A stretch of 64,000 nucleotides of DNA, taken from contig NZ_MSCN01000001.1 in NCBI RefSeq assembly GCF_002954685.1, positions 3,635,952 through 3,699,951 on the forward strand, given 5' to 3'. Both the position numbers and the translations under genes were made by a program. The DNA comes from Polaribacter porphyrae. Lineage in GTDB: Bacteria > Bacteroidota > Bacteroidia > Flavobacteriales > Flavobacteriaceae. The notes beneath the pieces are model-generated. The model saw only the letters and a program-made list of their open reading frames with translations. It was not told where the DNA came from and did no database searches. Within the stretch, counting starts at the first letter, position 1. Every line of letters starts with the position of its first letter. Shown piece by piece: positions 47,601 through 54,419 of this stretch.

Positions 47601-48905
47601 TGCACCAATTAATATGGTTTTTTTATTTGCTAATTCTTCAATTGCAAATGGTTTTAGTACCGTTTTTAAATTTATGAAATTTGTGTAATTATCATCATTC
47701 TTTTGTGTATGTATATTAAGACCTCCACCTTCAGTACCTATCCATAAATTATTATTACTGTCTTCGAAAATAGATCTAATTTTATCGTAACTTAAACTGT
47801 TAGGGTTTTGTGTTTTTTTAATAATCTTAAATTGTTTACGTTCTGGATCCATTTTATTAATACCTCCACCATTTGTTCCAATCCAAAGAATACCTGTTTT
47901 ATCTATATAAAGTGATTTAATAATATTTTTACTAATACTATTTACGTCTTTAGGTTCGTAAATAAATTTGTTTTCTAATGTTGGTGGGTTAATTGGATGT
48001 TGATTTTCAAAGTATAATAATCCCATATTAGAACCCGCCCAAATATTATTTTTATGGTCTATCTGAATATCGTTATAAAAACCATCTTGAATTTTAGTTA
48101 CCTTATTAGAATTTAATGTTGGCTTAAAAACATACAATCCTTTTCCTGTACCGATTATTAGTTTCCCTTTATTATCTTCTGCAATAGATTGTACAGTTAT
48201 GTTTTGAGGTAAATCAATAAGGTCGTTTATCAATCTAAAATATATGGTTCCGTTTTCGTCTCTAGACAATTTAAATAAGCCTTTTGCGCTTCCAATCCAG
48301 AGTTGATTTTGACTATCTTCAAATATTGAATAAATATCATTTTTAGAAATACTGCTAGATAATGTATTGCTCGTTAAATTATAATGTTTAAATTTAATTG
48401 AATCTTTGGTCTTTTTTAAATCAATTAAATCAAGACCATCAGCTGTACCTATCCAAAGTTTCTCTTTTTTATCTTTAAAGAGTACGTTTATATGATTGTT
48501 AGATAAGCTATTTTTGTCTTTTTTCTTATGAAGATATTGTATAAAATTACCTGTAGATTTATTGTAATAATTTAAACCATTTCCAGTTGTTCCTATCCAT
48601 AAATTCCCTCCATTATCACCTGTTATGGCATATATTAAATTACTACTTATACTATTAGAATTATTAGGATTTGGTTTGTAAACTGTAAATTCATAGCCAT
48701 TATATTTGTTTAACCCATCGTGTGTGCCAAACCACATAAATCCTTTATCATCTTGATATATGGTGTTTACATCTCCTTGTGATAGACCTTGGTTGGTTGA
48801 AATTCTATCAAAAACTACTGAATTTTGACTTATACAAACTTGATTAAATCCAATAATTAGTAAAAAAGATATTGATTTCAAAAAAAGAAAGAAGTGCCTG
48901 CACAT
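44679..48905 (-). CDS. Hybrid two-component system regulator (HTCS)
   Basis: The 1408-residue protein joins a whole signalling path in one chain: a signal peptide or first membrane segment (about 1-26), a periplasmic sensor made of many two-component propeller repeats ('IYQDDKGFMWFGTHDGLNKYNG' type) and a Y_Y_Y domain (about 740-810), a membrane segment (about 822-842), a histidine kinase with phospho-acceptor His880 ('SHELRTP') and ATPase 'NNLLSNAFKFTP', a receiver domain with Asp1203 ('VTDLMMP'), and a C-terminal AraC-type DNA-binding domain (about 1300-1400). Such proteins sense oligosaccharides in the periplasm and switch on the adjacent locus. It is the only transcription factor among the catabolic genes, so it is the likely reader of the tandem half-site promoters. 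Confidence 0.95.
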   Translation of the reverse strand: MCRHFFLFLKSISFLLIIGFNQVCISQNSVVFDRISTNQGLSQGDVNTIYQDDKGFMWFGTHDGLNKYNGYEFTVYKPNPNNSNSISSNLIYAITGDNGGNLWIGTTGNGLNYYNKSTGNFIQYLHKKKDKNSLSNNHINVLFKDKKEKLWIGTADGLDLIDLKKTKDSIKFKHYNLTSNTLSSSISKNDIYSIFEDSQNQLWIGSAKGLFKLSRDENGTIYFRLINDLIDLPQNITVQSIAEDNKGKLIIGTGKGLYVFKPTLNSNKVTKIQDGFYNDIQIDHKNNIWAGSNMGLLYFENQHPINPPTLENKFIYEPKDVNSISKNIIKSLYIDKTGILWIGTNGGGINKMDPERKQFKIIKKTQNPNSLSYDKIRSIFEDSNNNLWIGTEGGGLNIHTQKNDDNYTNFINLKTVLKPFAIEELANKKTILIGAENTPGLYEINVSNINNIKESNLKPIDEVTYSVFSILEDNNENVWIGTYSGGINRWLKNKNGKGYTKDIIIHTPSNNKSIPSNIIRNIYEDKNHNIWFGTGNGLSKLTPSEALNKNPKFINYKHKVNNKNSINHNYILAIHQSKKGDFWIGTFGGGLNKIEFPEDESKITFKAYTEKDGLSNNVVKGILEDDNNNLWISTNKGLSKFNPIKETFKNYDVNDGLQSNEFQELAVLKRQSGEMLFGGVNGFNAFYPKNIKDNPYKAKVVITDFFISNKSVKRGEKVNDRILLEKSIDEIDYLKLKHFENSFSFEFAALHYSAPNKNKFAYKLEGFDKDWVYTTAGKRFATYTNLEFGDYTLKVKASNNDGIWEDTATTINITIVPPIWKTTGAYILYVILGIAIIACFWTNTMSRAKKKLEQELADLEKKKEKELQRLKLEFFTNISHELRTPLTLIKGPLEYLQKKGNKVKPEVAQEQYGLMNKNANYLMRLVNQLLDFRKINQGKMRLVMRHSNITAFIKEVAEPFQFLSLKQHIKLSVNTTKDEFITWFDHDALEKIINNLLSNAFKFTPKNGTIDINVFKGKSNNGLLKKDSVVIEVKDSGVGIPNNKIETIFERFYTKKDAAKNNSEGVGIGLSFTKSLIELHQGTIEVISETGEGTSFIVKIPANKQAYLNIPEISCKESTDTDFIRRTSENESFAIDLDDETTDEKITKERSESPVLLIIDDNEDIRTFIKQVLCDDYKIYEAENGQEGLEIAKKIIPNIIVTDLMMPIMDGLQLCEKLKTTKTTSHIPVLILTAKLSQESELEGLQHGADDYIRKPFDVELLHLKLKNILQKREQMRIRFNQEITLQPKEVTVTSSDEKFLQQAIEIVEKHMMNTDFSVEMLVKEMGHSRSNLYLKFKEITGLSSSEFIRNIRLKRAVQLFESSDLSVKEIMYMTGFNTASYFAKCFKKQFGLKPSDYVRKSKNNKSE

Positions 48906-48967
48906 AAATGAAAAGTTATAATAGAATCAATATTAATTAATGTGCATAGTGTAACCTAATTAAAAAC

Positions 48968-48996
48968 CATTTGTATTTTATTAAAAACCATTTGTT
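48968..48996 (+). promoter_or_regulatory. Tandem half-sites upstream of the HTCS gene, site 9
   Basis: CATTTGTA (48968-48975) and CATTTGTT (48989-48996) are 21 bp apart inside a longer direct repeat (ATTAAAAACCATTTGT twice). They read on the plus strand, away from the HTCS gene at 48905. No -7 box occurs at the 32-bp spacing; the nearest TTTG is at 49022-49025. It may be for autoregulation or a leftover from a lost rightward gene. Confidence 0.5.
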
Positions 48997-49351
48997 TTGT
49001 TTTTTTAATTTTAAGATGCTTTTTGTTATAACAATTTTAATGAAATATAATTATACTTGTTGATTTTTTTCACTTTATTAATTTTAATAATTAATGTAAA
49101 AATAGGAAGGAAATACTAATTGTAATAAACTAATTCCTTTCAATTAGCTGTTTACTTAATCTACAACTAATATATTATTAAATAATTCTACTATTTAAAT
49201 AAATAATAATATTTTCCCTGTCTTTTTAACACTAAAAATACTTAAATACTAAAAGCAAGAAGTAAATTATGATTTTATTATTTGTGTTTTCTTATAGGTT
49301 TTGTAAAAAAAGCATTCAAAATATATTTTCAATGATTAAGGTATTCAATTG

Positions 49352-49440
49352 TTATTTTGACCAAATTTCATAAGAATTGCAAAATCCACACCAGCGATAA
49401 TTCTCATCATATCCACGAGACCCGAGCACCAGCTATTTAA
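49352..49440 (-). pseudogene. Remnant of a second copy of the 49753-50193 gene
   Basis: Read on the minus strand this piece gives '...GSRGYDENYRWCGFCNSYEIWSK' then stop, which aligns with the C-terminus of the product at 49753 ('AGRGFDKNHRWIGFSKSFEIWLKNN'). Downstream both copies also share GGTATTCAATTGTT or AGGTATTCAATTGTT. An in-frame TAG precedes the fragment and the rest of the gene is missing. It is in the 847-bp gap 48906-49752, which otherwise holds site 9, an orphan terminator and AT-rich DNA. Confidence 0.7.
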
Positions 49441-49541
49441 ATCTAGACAAAAGGGTTACAATATTGGAAATTCTTGTAATCATAAGGTTTTATGAAAAAA
49501 GAGGATAAATTTCGATTCATAAATTAATAATAGTTTTAAAC

Positions 49542-49572
49542 AAGGATATTCAAAAAATGGATATCCTTTTTT
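49542..49572 (+). terminator. Orphan plus-strand terminator
   Basis: AAGGATAT (49542-49549) pairs with ATATCCTT (49561-49568) and is followed by T residues. No plus-strand gene precedes it for 4900 bases, so it is either a remnant or marks an unseen transcript. Confidence 0.5.
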
Positions 49573-49721
49573 ATTTTTTAAAATTTTACGAAAATTCGTT
49601 TTGTTCGTTAAAAAGATTTTGGAATAATAACTATATCATTCTAAATTCCAAGAGTTACATAAAGGTTGAGAGAAAAAGTAAGAGTTAAAATAAGCAATTT
49701 TTAGTCTATCATAGAAGTAAA

Positions 49722-49747
49722 AAAACACTCAAATAAATGAGTGTTTT
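49722..49747 (-). terminator. Terminator of the minus-strand element operon
   Basis: A perfect stem (AAAACACTCA at 49722-49731, TGAGTGTTTT at 49738-49747) has a T run on the minus strand just after the stop of the gene ending at 49753. Confidence 0.8.
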
Positions 49748-49752
49748 GGTAT

Positions 49753-50193
49753 TCAATTGTTTTTTAACCAAATCTCAAAAGACTTACTAAAACCAATCCA
49801 TCTGTGATTTTTATCAAAACCACGTCCTGCTAATTCAAAACGAATCAAATTTTCAATAGGAATTTTACTGTGGATTAAAAACCGTAAAATTTCTCCATCC
49901 ATAGTAGATAATATTCCGTTAATTTCTTCCCAATGAGGCAAAGGCTCTTTATCCATTCGTATATGGCGAATATTATCATAATTCATATTCGAATAATCTT
50001 TTGGTAAAATATCTAGAAAATCCATTTCCATTTCTTTAGCTGTAGCTTCTTCTGCTACAGACCAATTGTTATTTGGACCATGTATAATTCCAAAAGTTAT
50101 TTTTGCAATTCGATATTTAAAATTGAGTCAAAGACAATGATGAATCGCTTTTTCTTGTGAGTCAAAAATATCCAAATAATTATCTTTTTCCAT
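49753..50193 (-). pseudogene. Small element gene interrupted by an in-frame TGA
   Basis: An ATG at 50193, overlapping the end of the upstream gene by 14 bases, opens a 146-codon frame ending at 49753. Codon 22 (50130-50128) is TGA; the frame then stays open for 124 codons. The downstream part, which has internal ATG at 50031, reads 'ITFGIIHGPNNNWSVAEE...' and ends 'RWIGFSKSFEIWLKNN'. I do not recognise the family. A nonsense mutation of an intact gene is the simplest reading. The truncated second copy at 49352 shows the family has been duplicated here. Confidence 0.7.
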
Positions 50194-50821
50194 TGTTTTG
50201 CTTTTTATCAGTTGCAGTTTTCTTTTTAGAATCAAGAGGCAAAGGAATTTCTTTTGGTTTTTCTGAAGTTTTTTTAGAGGTTAAAATTGGCGTATTTTCC
50301 TTTTCCGGAGTTTCTGTTTTCTCTTTAGCGATTGCTTCCTCTTTAAAAAGTATACGCCCATTTAAAGAAATGATATCTTCTCTAGTGGATTTTGGATCAG
50401 TTCCTTTTTTACGCAGCAATTTCTGCGTATTAAACAACGAACGACATTTAATGTTAAATGCAGAATACTTTTCAGCTTCTTCTTTTTTGTCTTTACAATA
50501 CTTTACATAAGCATCATACAAATCGCCATTGGTTATTTGATTGTCTTTTACTTTCATAATGATATCAAAAGCAACAGTAGCAATAGTATTTACACTTTTT
50601 TGAGGTTCTGAAATATCAAAACCTAATGTTTCAATCTTTTTTTGCTGTGTTTCATCTGCATATTTTAACATTACGCCCATATCTTTTCGAGAACTTTTTA
50701 ACCGTTCAAAAATAATAGATTTCTCACTTTTTAAAGCTTCCATTTTTGTTTCTACTTCTTGCAGTAACTGTAGGTCTGTTTGGATGTTTTCAATTAATAC
50801 ATCTACAATACTTGTATTCAT
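50180..50821 (-). CDS. Basic coiled-coil element protein, unknown function
   Basis: The 213-residue protein has an N-terminal heptad-like helical region (about 10-70), a central globular part, and a long charged tail rich in Lys, Glu, Pro and Thr (about 160-213) that is probably disordered. No signal peptide, membrane segment or catalytic motif is visible. It sits in a minus-strand row of short element genes between the 201-residue protein and the interrupted gene. A structural or nucleic-acid-associated role is possible but not shown. Confidence 0.6.
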   Translation of the reverse strand: MNTSIVDVLIENIQTDLQLLQEVETKMEALKSEKSIIFERLKSSRKDMGVMLKYADETQQKKIETLGFDISEPQKSVNTIATVAFDIIMKVKDNQITNGDLYDAYVKYCKDKKEEAEKYSAFNIKCRSLFNTQKLLRKKGTDPKSTREDIISLNGRILFKEEAIAKEKTETPEKENTPILTSKKTSEKPKEIPLPLDSKKKTATDKKQNNGKR

Positions 50822-50887
50822 AATTATGTAGTTTTAGGTGACAAATCGCCACATTAAGTGCAAATTGCACGGATTTATATTTAATTT

Positions 50888-51493
50888 TTAGTTTATTCTC
50901 CAAAGTGCATGAATCACAAAATCAGATGCACTTTGTTTAGTTTCATTACAGATTTTTGCTAATTCATCCTCTGCTTCCTTTTTAGTATCAAAAAAGAATG
51001 AAGGTTGAGTAGATACTGCATACTTGTCTTCATCTTTTACATCTGATGTAAAGATGGCAAAGACACGTTTGGTCTTTCCTCGTTTGAATAATATTGAATA
51101 ATAATTACTCACATCATAATCATCCCATTCTAAAACTGGTTTATGTCTTAAATAGTGAATATGAAGTTGCAACTCATCAAAGAATTTGTTTACTTTTTCT
51201 TGGGTTAATGTAGGTACTGAAATAATATTACTTTTCCATTTTTCAACAACAAAGGATAGTACATTTGCATCATTACCAATGAGTTCAAGAAGTTCTGCAT
51301 CTGTTTTTTCAGTTAGCATACTTCTGTCATAATTGGTAAAGAGCCATAAAACTATTTTAATCAATTCTTTTCTTGAAAATAGCTGAAGAAAAACAGGATT
51401 AATCTCTGTAATTTTTCTACTATCAAGTTGGTGCTTCAACATTTCTAAAAAGTGAAGTATCAATTTTCGTTCTTTAATCGTCATCGTTTTCAT
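50888..51493 (-). CDS. Element protein of 201 residues, unknown function
   Basis: The start is set at the ATG giving 'MKTMTIKERK', which overlaps the preceding 73-residue gene by 20 bases and suggests coupled translation; a longer frame would extend 17 residues into that gene. The N-terminal half is helical with a 'SRKELIKIVLWLF' amphipathic stretch; the C-terminal half is mixed and ends 'FVIHALWRIN'. I do not recognise a family. It is flanked by DNA methylase genes upstream and hypothetical genes downstream in the same direction. Confidence 0.6.
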   Translation of the reverse strand: MKTMTIKERKLILHFLEMLKHQLDSRKITEINPVFLQLFSRKELIKIVLWLFTNYDRSMLTEKTDAELLELIGNDANVLSFVVEKWKSNIISVPTLTQEKVNKFFDELQLHIHYLRHKPVLEWDDYDVSNYYSILFKRGKTKRVFAIFTSDVKDEDKYAVSTQPSFFFDTKKEAEDELAKICNETKQSASDFVIHALWRIN

Positions 51494-51695
51494 TTTTAGG
51501 TTCACAATGGTTCTCAATCGTTGTAAGAAGGTGGTTGTAATCACTACTTTTAGCTTCTGCTAATACCAAGTCAATTTCTTGTTGAGACCAGCCTTCTTTT
51601 TTGGCATGTCGTTGGAATACACCCATAATCATAAATGCATTTCCGTTTACGCCAACCAAGTCAAGGTTGACGGTTTTGGTTACTACTTTTTTCAT
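51474..51695 (-). CDS. Small acidic-tailed element protein, 73 residues
   Basis: The 73-residue protein begins 'MKKVVTKTVNLDLVGVNGNAFMIMGVFQR' (shown in part) and ends in an acidic tail (ENDDD). Small proteins of this look recur in conjugative or mobile elements, but I cannot name the family. It overlaps the next gene's start, which supports a real, coupled gene. It lies 42 bp downstream of the cytosine methylase second part. Confidence 0.6.
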   Translation of the reverse strand: MKKVVTKTVNLDLVGVNGNAFMIMGVFQRHAKKEGWSQQEIDLVLAEAKSSDYNHLLTTIENHCEPKNENDDD

Positions 51696-51737
51696 TTATA
51701 TTTAGTTTTAGTGGCGACAAACTGCCGCAGATTAATA

Positions 51738-52196
51738 TTATTTTTTGTGTTGACTCACTGCATTGGATAATTCCTGTCCCAATCTCTTTACAACTCCTAT
51801 TACTAATGCATTTCCCATAAAGAAGGCTCTCTGGCTTTCTAAAATCCCTTCACATTTTGTAAAGTCATCAGGGAATCCATTTAATCGTTCCAATTCAATA
51901 GGGTGTAATCTTCGATAACGTCCCTTTTGGATGATGACGTGTTTTTCTCTTGCTACATATTGTCCACCTTCCGTAGTTACAATAGTTCTTGCTGGTTTAT
52001 TAATATCATCAGGGAAAGGAACCTTACCCTCTTTAAAAATGTAGGCCTGTCCAGTTTTCTTGTTAACTTTATGAATAGCTTTTGCTCCTTTAACAAATTC
52101 CCATTTAGAAAACAGTTCTTGAGGTATAAAAAAGGGGTCTGGAATATGTTCAATAGGAAGTAAAACATCTTTTAACACATGATATTTTTTAGTCAT
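51738..52196 (-). CDS. Cytosine-5 DNA methyltransferase, C-terminal part
   Basis: The 152-residue protein starts with target-recognition-like sequence ('HIPDPFFIPQELFSKWEF'), then motif IX ('PARTIVTTEGG') and motif X ('FFMGNALVIGVVKRLG'), with 'ELERLNGFPDDF' between them. It lacks motifs I-VIII, which are in the gene directly upstream. The start ATG overlaps that gene's stop (ATGACTAA overlap, 8 bases). The two halves would rebuild one enzyme, as in known split m5C methylases such as M.AquI. Confidence 0.85.
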   Translation of the reverse strand: MTKKYHVLKDVLLPIEHIPDPFFIPQELFSKWEFVKGAKAIHKVNKKTGQAYIFKEGKVPFPDDINKPARTIVTTEGGQYVAREKHVIIQKGRYRRLHPIELERLNGFPDDFTKCEGILESQRAFFMGNALVIGVVKRLGQELSNAVSQHKK

Positions 52197-53055
52197 ATTG
52201 GGCTTTTACATGATTCGAATAATAGTTCCCATTCATCATAATTCCTGCTTTCTCAAATTTTACTTTGTCTTTAAGAAAGAATTTTTGAATTTCTTCCATA
52301 TTTTTAAGAAGTTTTCCATTTTGGAGTTTCCCAACTGCTAGAACAGGAAACGTTTTTGCAGCAATTCCATCTTTCACAATCCAGACTTTAGGATTTGTCT
52401 TGGACATTTTTTTGAATTGTGGTGTTTTTTTATGATATCCAAAAATAAATACACGACGTCTTCTTTGTGGGAAACCATAATCTGCAGCATTGATGACTCT
52501 CCATTCTACTGCATAACCTAATTGGTTTAAGCAATGGAGAATGATAGAGAAATCTCGTCCATTTTGTTTGGCAGGGGAAGACAAAAGTCGATTTACATTT
52601 TCAAGTAAGATGTACTTGGGTCGTTTTTCTTTGAGTATAGTATGAATAGCCCACCAAAGTTTTCCTTTTTCACCTTCAATCCCTTTGTTATGTGTTCTAT
52701 TGGCGATAGAGAAATCTTGACAAGGAAAACCACCAACTAACAAATCGTGCTTTGGAATACTATGCATCTGATGTTGTACAATATGTTCAATATCTTTTTC
52801 AGAGTGATTTTCACTCCCAAAACGATTCTTATAGACCATATTGGCGTGTTGCTTTTTGGTTCGTGGTTCATATTGATTACTCCAAATCACTTCAAAGTCA
52901 GCTTCCTTTTTCTTTGGATATCCTTCCAAAGCAATCCGAAAACCACCAACACCTGCAAAGAGTTCGACAACTTTTAATTTGTTTTTGGTTACTGATTTTT
53001 GGTTGTTGGAAAGTGATTTTGTTTCTCCCCTTTTAGGAGTTAGAGGGACTTTCAT
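52189..53055 (-). CDS. Cytosine-5 DNA methyltransferase, N-terminal catalytic part
   Basis: The 288-residue protein has motif I ('ELFAGVGGFRIALEG'), motif IV with catalytic Cys ('GGFPCQDFS'), motif VI ('LLENVNRLL') and motif VIII ('QRRRRVFIFGY'), followed by the beginning of the target-recognition region ('AGIMMNGNYYSNHV'). Motifs IX and X are missing and lie in the next gene. Its ATG overlaps the stop of the adenine methylase upstream (ATGA). No restriction endonuclease gene is next to it, so it is probably a solitary methylase of the mobile element. Confidence 0.9.
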   Translation of the reverse strand: MKVPLTPKRGETKSLSNNQKSVTKNKLKVVELFAGVGGFRIALEGYPKKKEADFEVIWSNQYEPRTKKQHANMVYKNRFGSENHSEKDIEHIVQHQMHSIPKHDLLVGGFPCQDFSIANRTHNKGIEGEKGKLWWAIHTILKEKRPKYILLENVNRLLSSPAKQNGRDFSIILHCLNQLGYAVEWRVINAADYGFPQRRRRVFIFGYHKKTPQFKKMSKTNPKVWIVKDGIAAKTFPVLAVGKLQNGKLLKNMEEIQKFFLKDKVKFEKAGIMMNGNYYSNHVKAQYD

Positions 53056-53837
53056 ATAGGATAGTTGGCAGTTAAGACTTCAATTTTGCGTTTTCGTTTT
53101 TTGCCTGCAATACTTTTTTTAGCAGTTAAAGGCTTGTTATATTCTTTAGTGTGCCATCCATTTTTTTTGATGTGTTTGGTTAAAATTTCAGAAGGGTAAG
53201 AACTCAATAAGAATTTACCTTTGATACTTCCAAGTGTTACAAGAAGTTCTTCAAAATGTGCTTCAGAATAACCATTATAAAAAGATTGGCAGGAATTAAA
53301 ATAAGGGGGATCGATATAGTGAAACGTATCCACAGAATCTCTTGCTTTAATTACTTTACAAGCATCGTTGCATTCAATTTGTGTGCTTTCCAATCGTTTG
53401 AAAATATCGATATTAAAGTTCATTTTCTTATTTAATAATTTCTTCGCTTGTTTTCCATATTTATCATAACCCCAAGAACCAATGGCACAGCCAAAACCAA
53501 AATTTGTTCCTACATAAAATGCCCATGCTTGTTGTTTTTTATTGAATAAATGGGGCATTCTGTAGATGGTCAAAGCCACATTATAAGTTGCTCTTGAAAA
53601 GGCAGTAGCTTGAATTCTCGTTTTCAACCATTCAAAATCGGTTTTTACTACTTCATAGAAATTCACTACCATATTATTTGTGTCATTTATGATTTCAGAC
53701 TCAACAGATTCTTTTGCAAAGAAAATTGCGCCACCCCCAAAAAAGGCTTCTGTGTATATAGAGTGTTTTGGAATTAAAGGAAGAATGGTAGATACCATAT
53801 TTTGTTTTCCTCCATAGTAGGCAATGGGTGTTTTCAT
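53052..53837 (-). CDS. D12-class adenine-N6 DNA methyltransferase (Dam-like)
   Basis: The 261-residue protein has the AdoMet motif at the N-terminus ('IAYYGGKQNMV', 'FFGGGAIFF') and the catalytic motif IV 'YIDPPYFNS', the order of the alpha-class Dam/DpnM family. It methylates adenine in a short target I cannot predict. It is coupled by a 4-base ATGA overlap to the cytosine methylase. Together they may protect the element from restriction on entry to a new host. Confidence 0.9.
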   Translation of the reverse strand: MKTPIAYYGGKQNMVSTILPLIPKHSIYTEAFFGGGAIFFAKESVESEIINDTNNMVVNFYEVVKTDFEWLKTRIQATAFSRATYNVALTIYRMPHLFNKKQQAWAFYVGTNFGFGCAIGSWGYDKYGKQAKKLLNKKMNFNIDIFKRLESTQIECNDACKVIKARDSVDTFHYIDPPYFNSCQSFYNGYSEAHFEELLVTLGSIKGKFLLSSYPSEILTKHIKKNGWHTKEYNKPLTAKKSIAGKKRKRKIEVLTANYPI

Positions 53838-53902
53838 AAGAATAGTTGGGGAGTTAGGAAGTAATAAAGTTGAAAGGGAAAAATTATGAATTGCATTCGT
53901 AT

Positions 53903-54370
53903 TTAAAGAAGGTGTTTGTCTGCAAATGAGAAATAATCTTCTGAAGTAATAATTAAATGATCGAGTAATACAATATAAAAAAGGTTCAATGCTTTTTTAA
54001 TTTTTGCAGTAATATTTTCATCAGCTTTAGAAGGGTTTAGTTTTCCAGATGGATGATTGTGAATAACAATAATTTGCGTAGAGGCTGTTAAAAGTGCGAG
54101 TTGTGTAACTTCTTTTACATCTGCAGTTACATGAGTACTTACACCAACAGAAATTTCAGAAATTCCTAAAACTCTATTCGCATAATTGAGCAATAGTACC
54201 CAAAAGAACTCTTTATAATCAATCCGTTTGGTATCTATAAAAGTTCTGATGAGTTTGTTTACATCTTCTGCACTTTTGATGTATTTCATTTCTGAAAATA
54301 CAGTGCGGTTGTAATGAAGTTCGATTTCATTACAACCCATAAGCTTGGTTGATAGGTTTGTTGATTTCAT
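53903..54370 (-). CDS. RadC-like JAB/MPN domain protein
   Basis: The 155-residue protein has the JAMM-type metal site 'HNHPSGKLNPSKAD' and 'VGVSTHVTADVKEV', matching the C-terminal domain of RadC; the N-terminal helix-hairpin-helix region of chromosomal RadC is absent. Short RadC-like proteins are frequent cargo of integrative elements and phages. Their exact role is not settled. It lies between methylase and ATPase genes, all on the minus strand. Confidence 0.88.
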   Translation of the reverse strand: MKSTNLSTKLMGCNEIELHYNRTVFSEMKYIKSAEDVNKLIRTFIDTKRIDYKEFFWVLLLNYANRVLGISEISVGVSTHVTADVKEVTQLALLTASTQIIVIHNHPSGKLNPSKADENITAKIKKALNLFYIVLLDHLIITSEDYFSFADKHLL

Positions 54371-54419
54371 TTTTTATTTATTTAAAGGTTTATTTGTAAC
54401 CAGTATGAAGGAATTTTAT

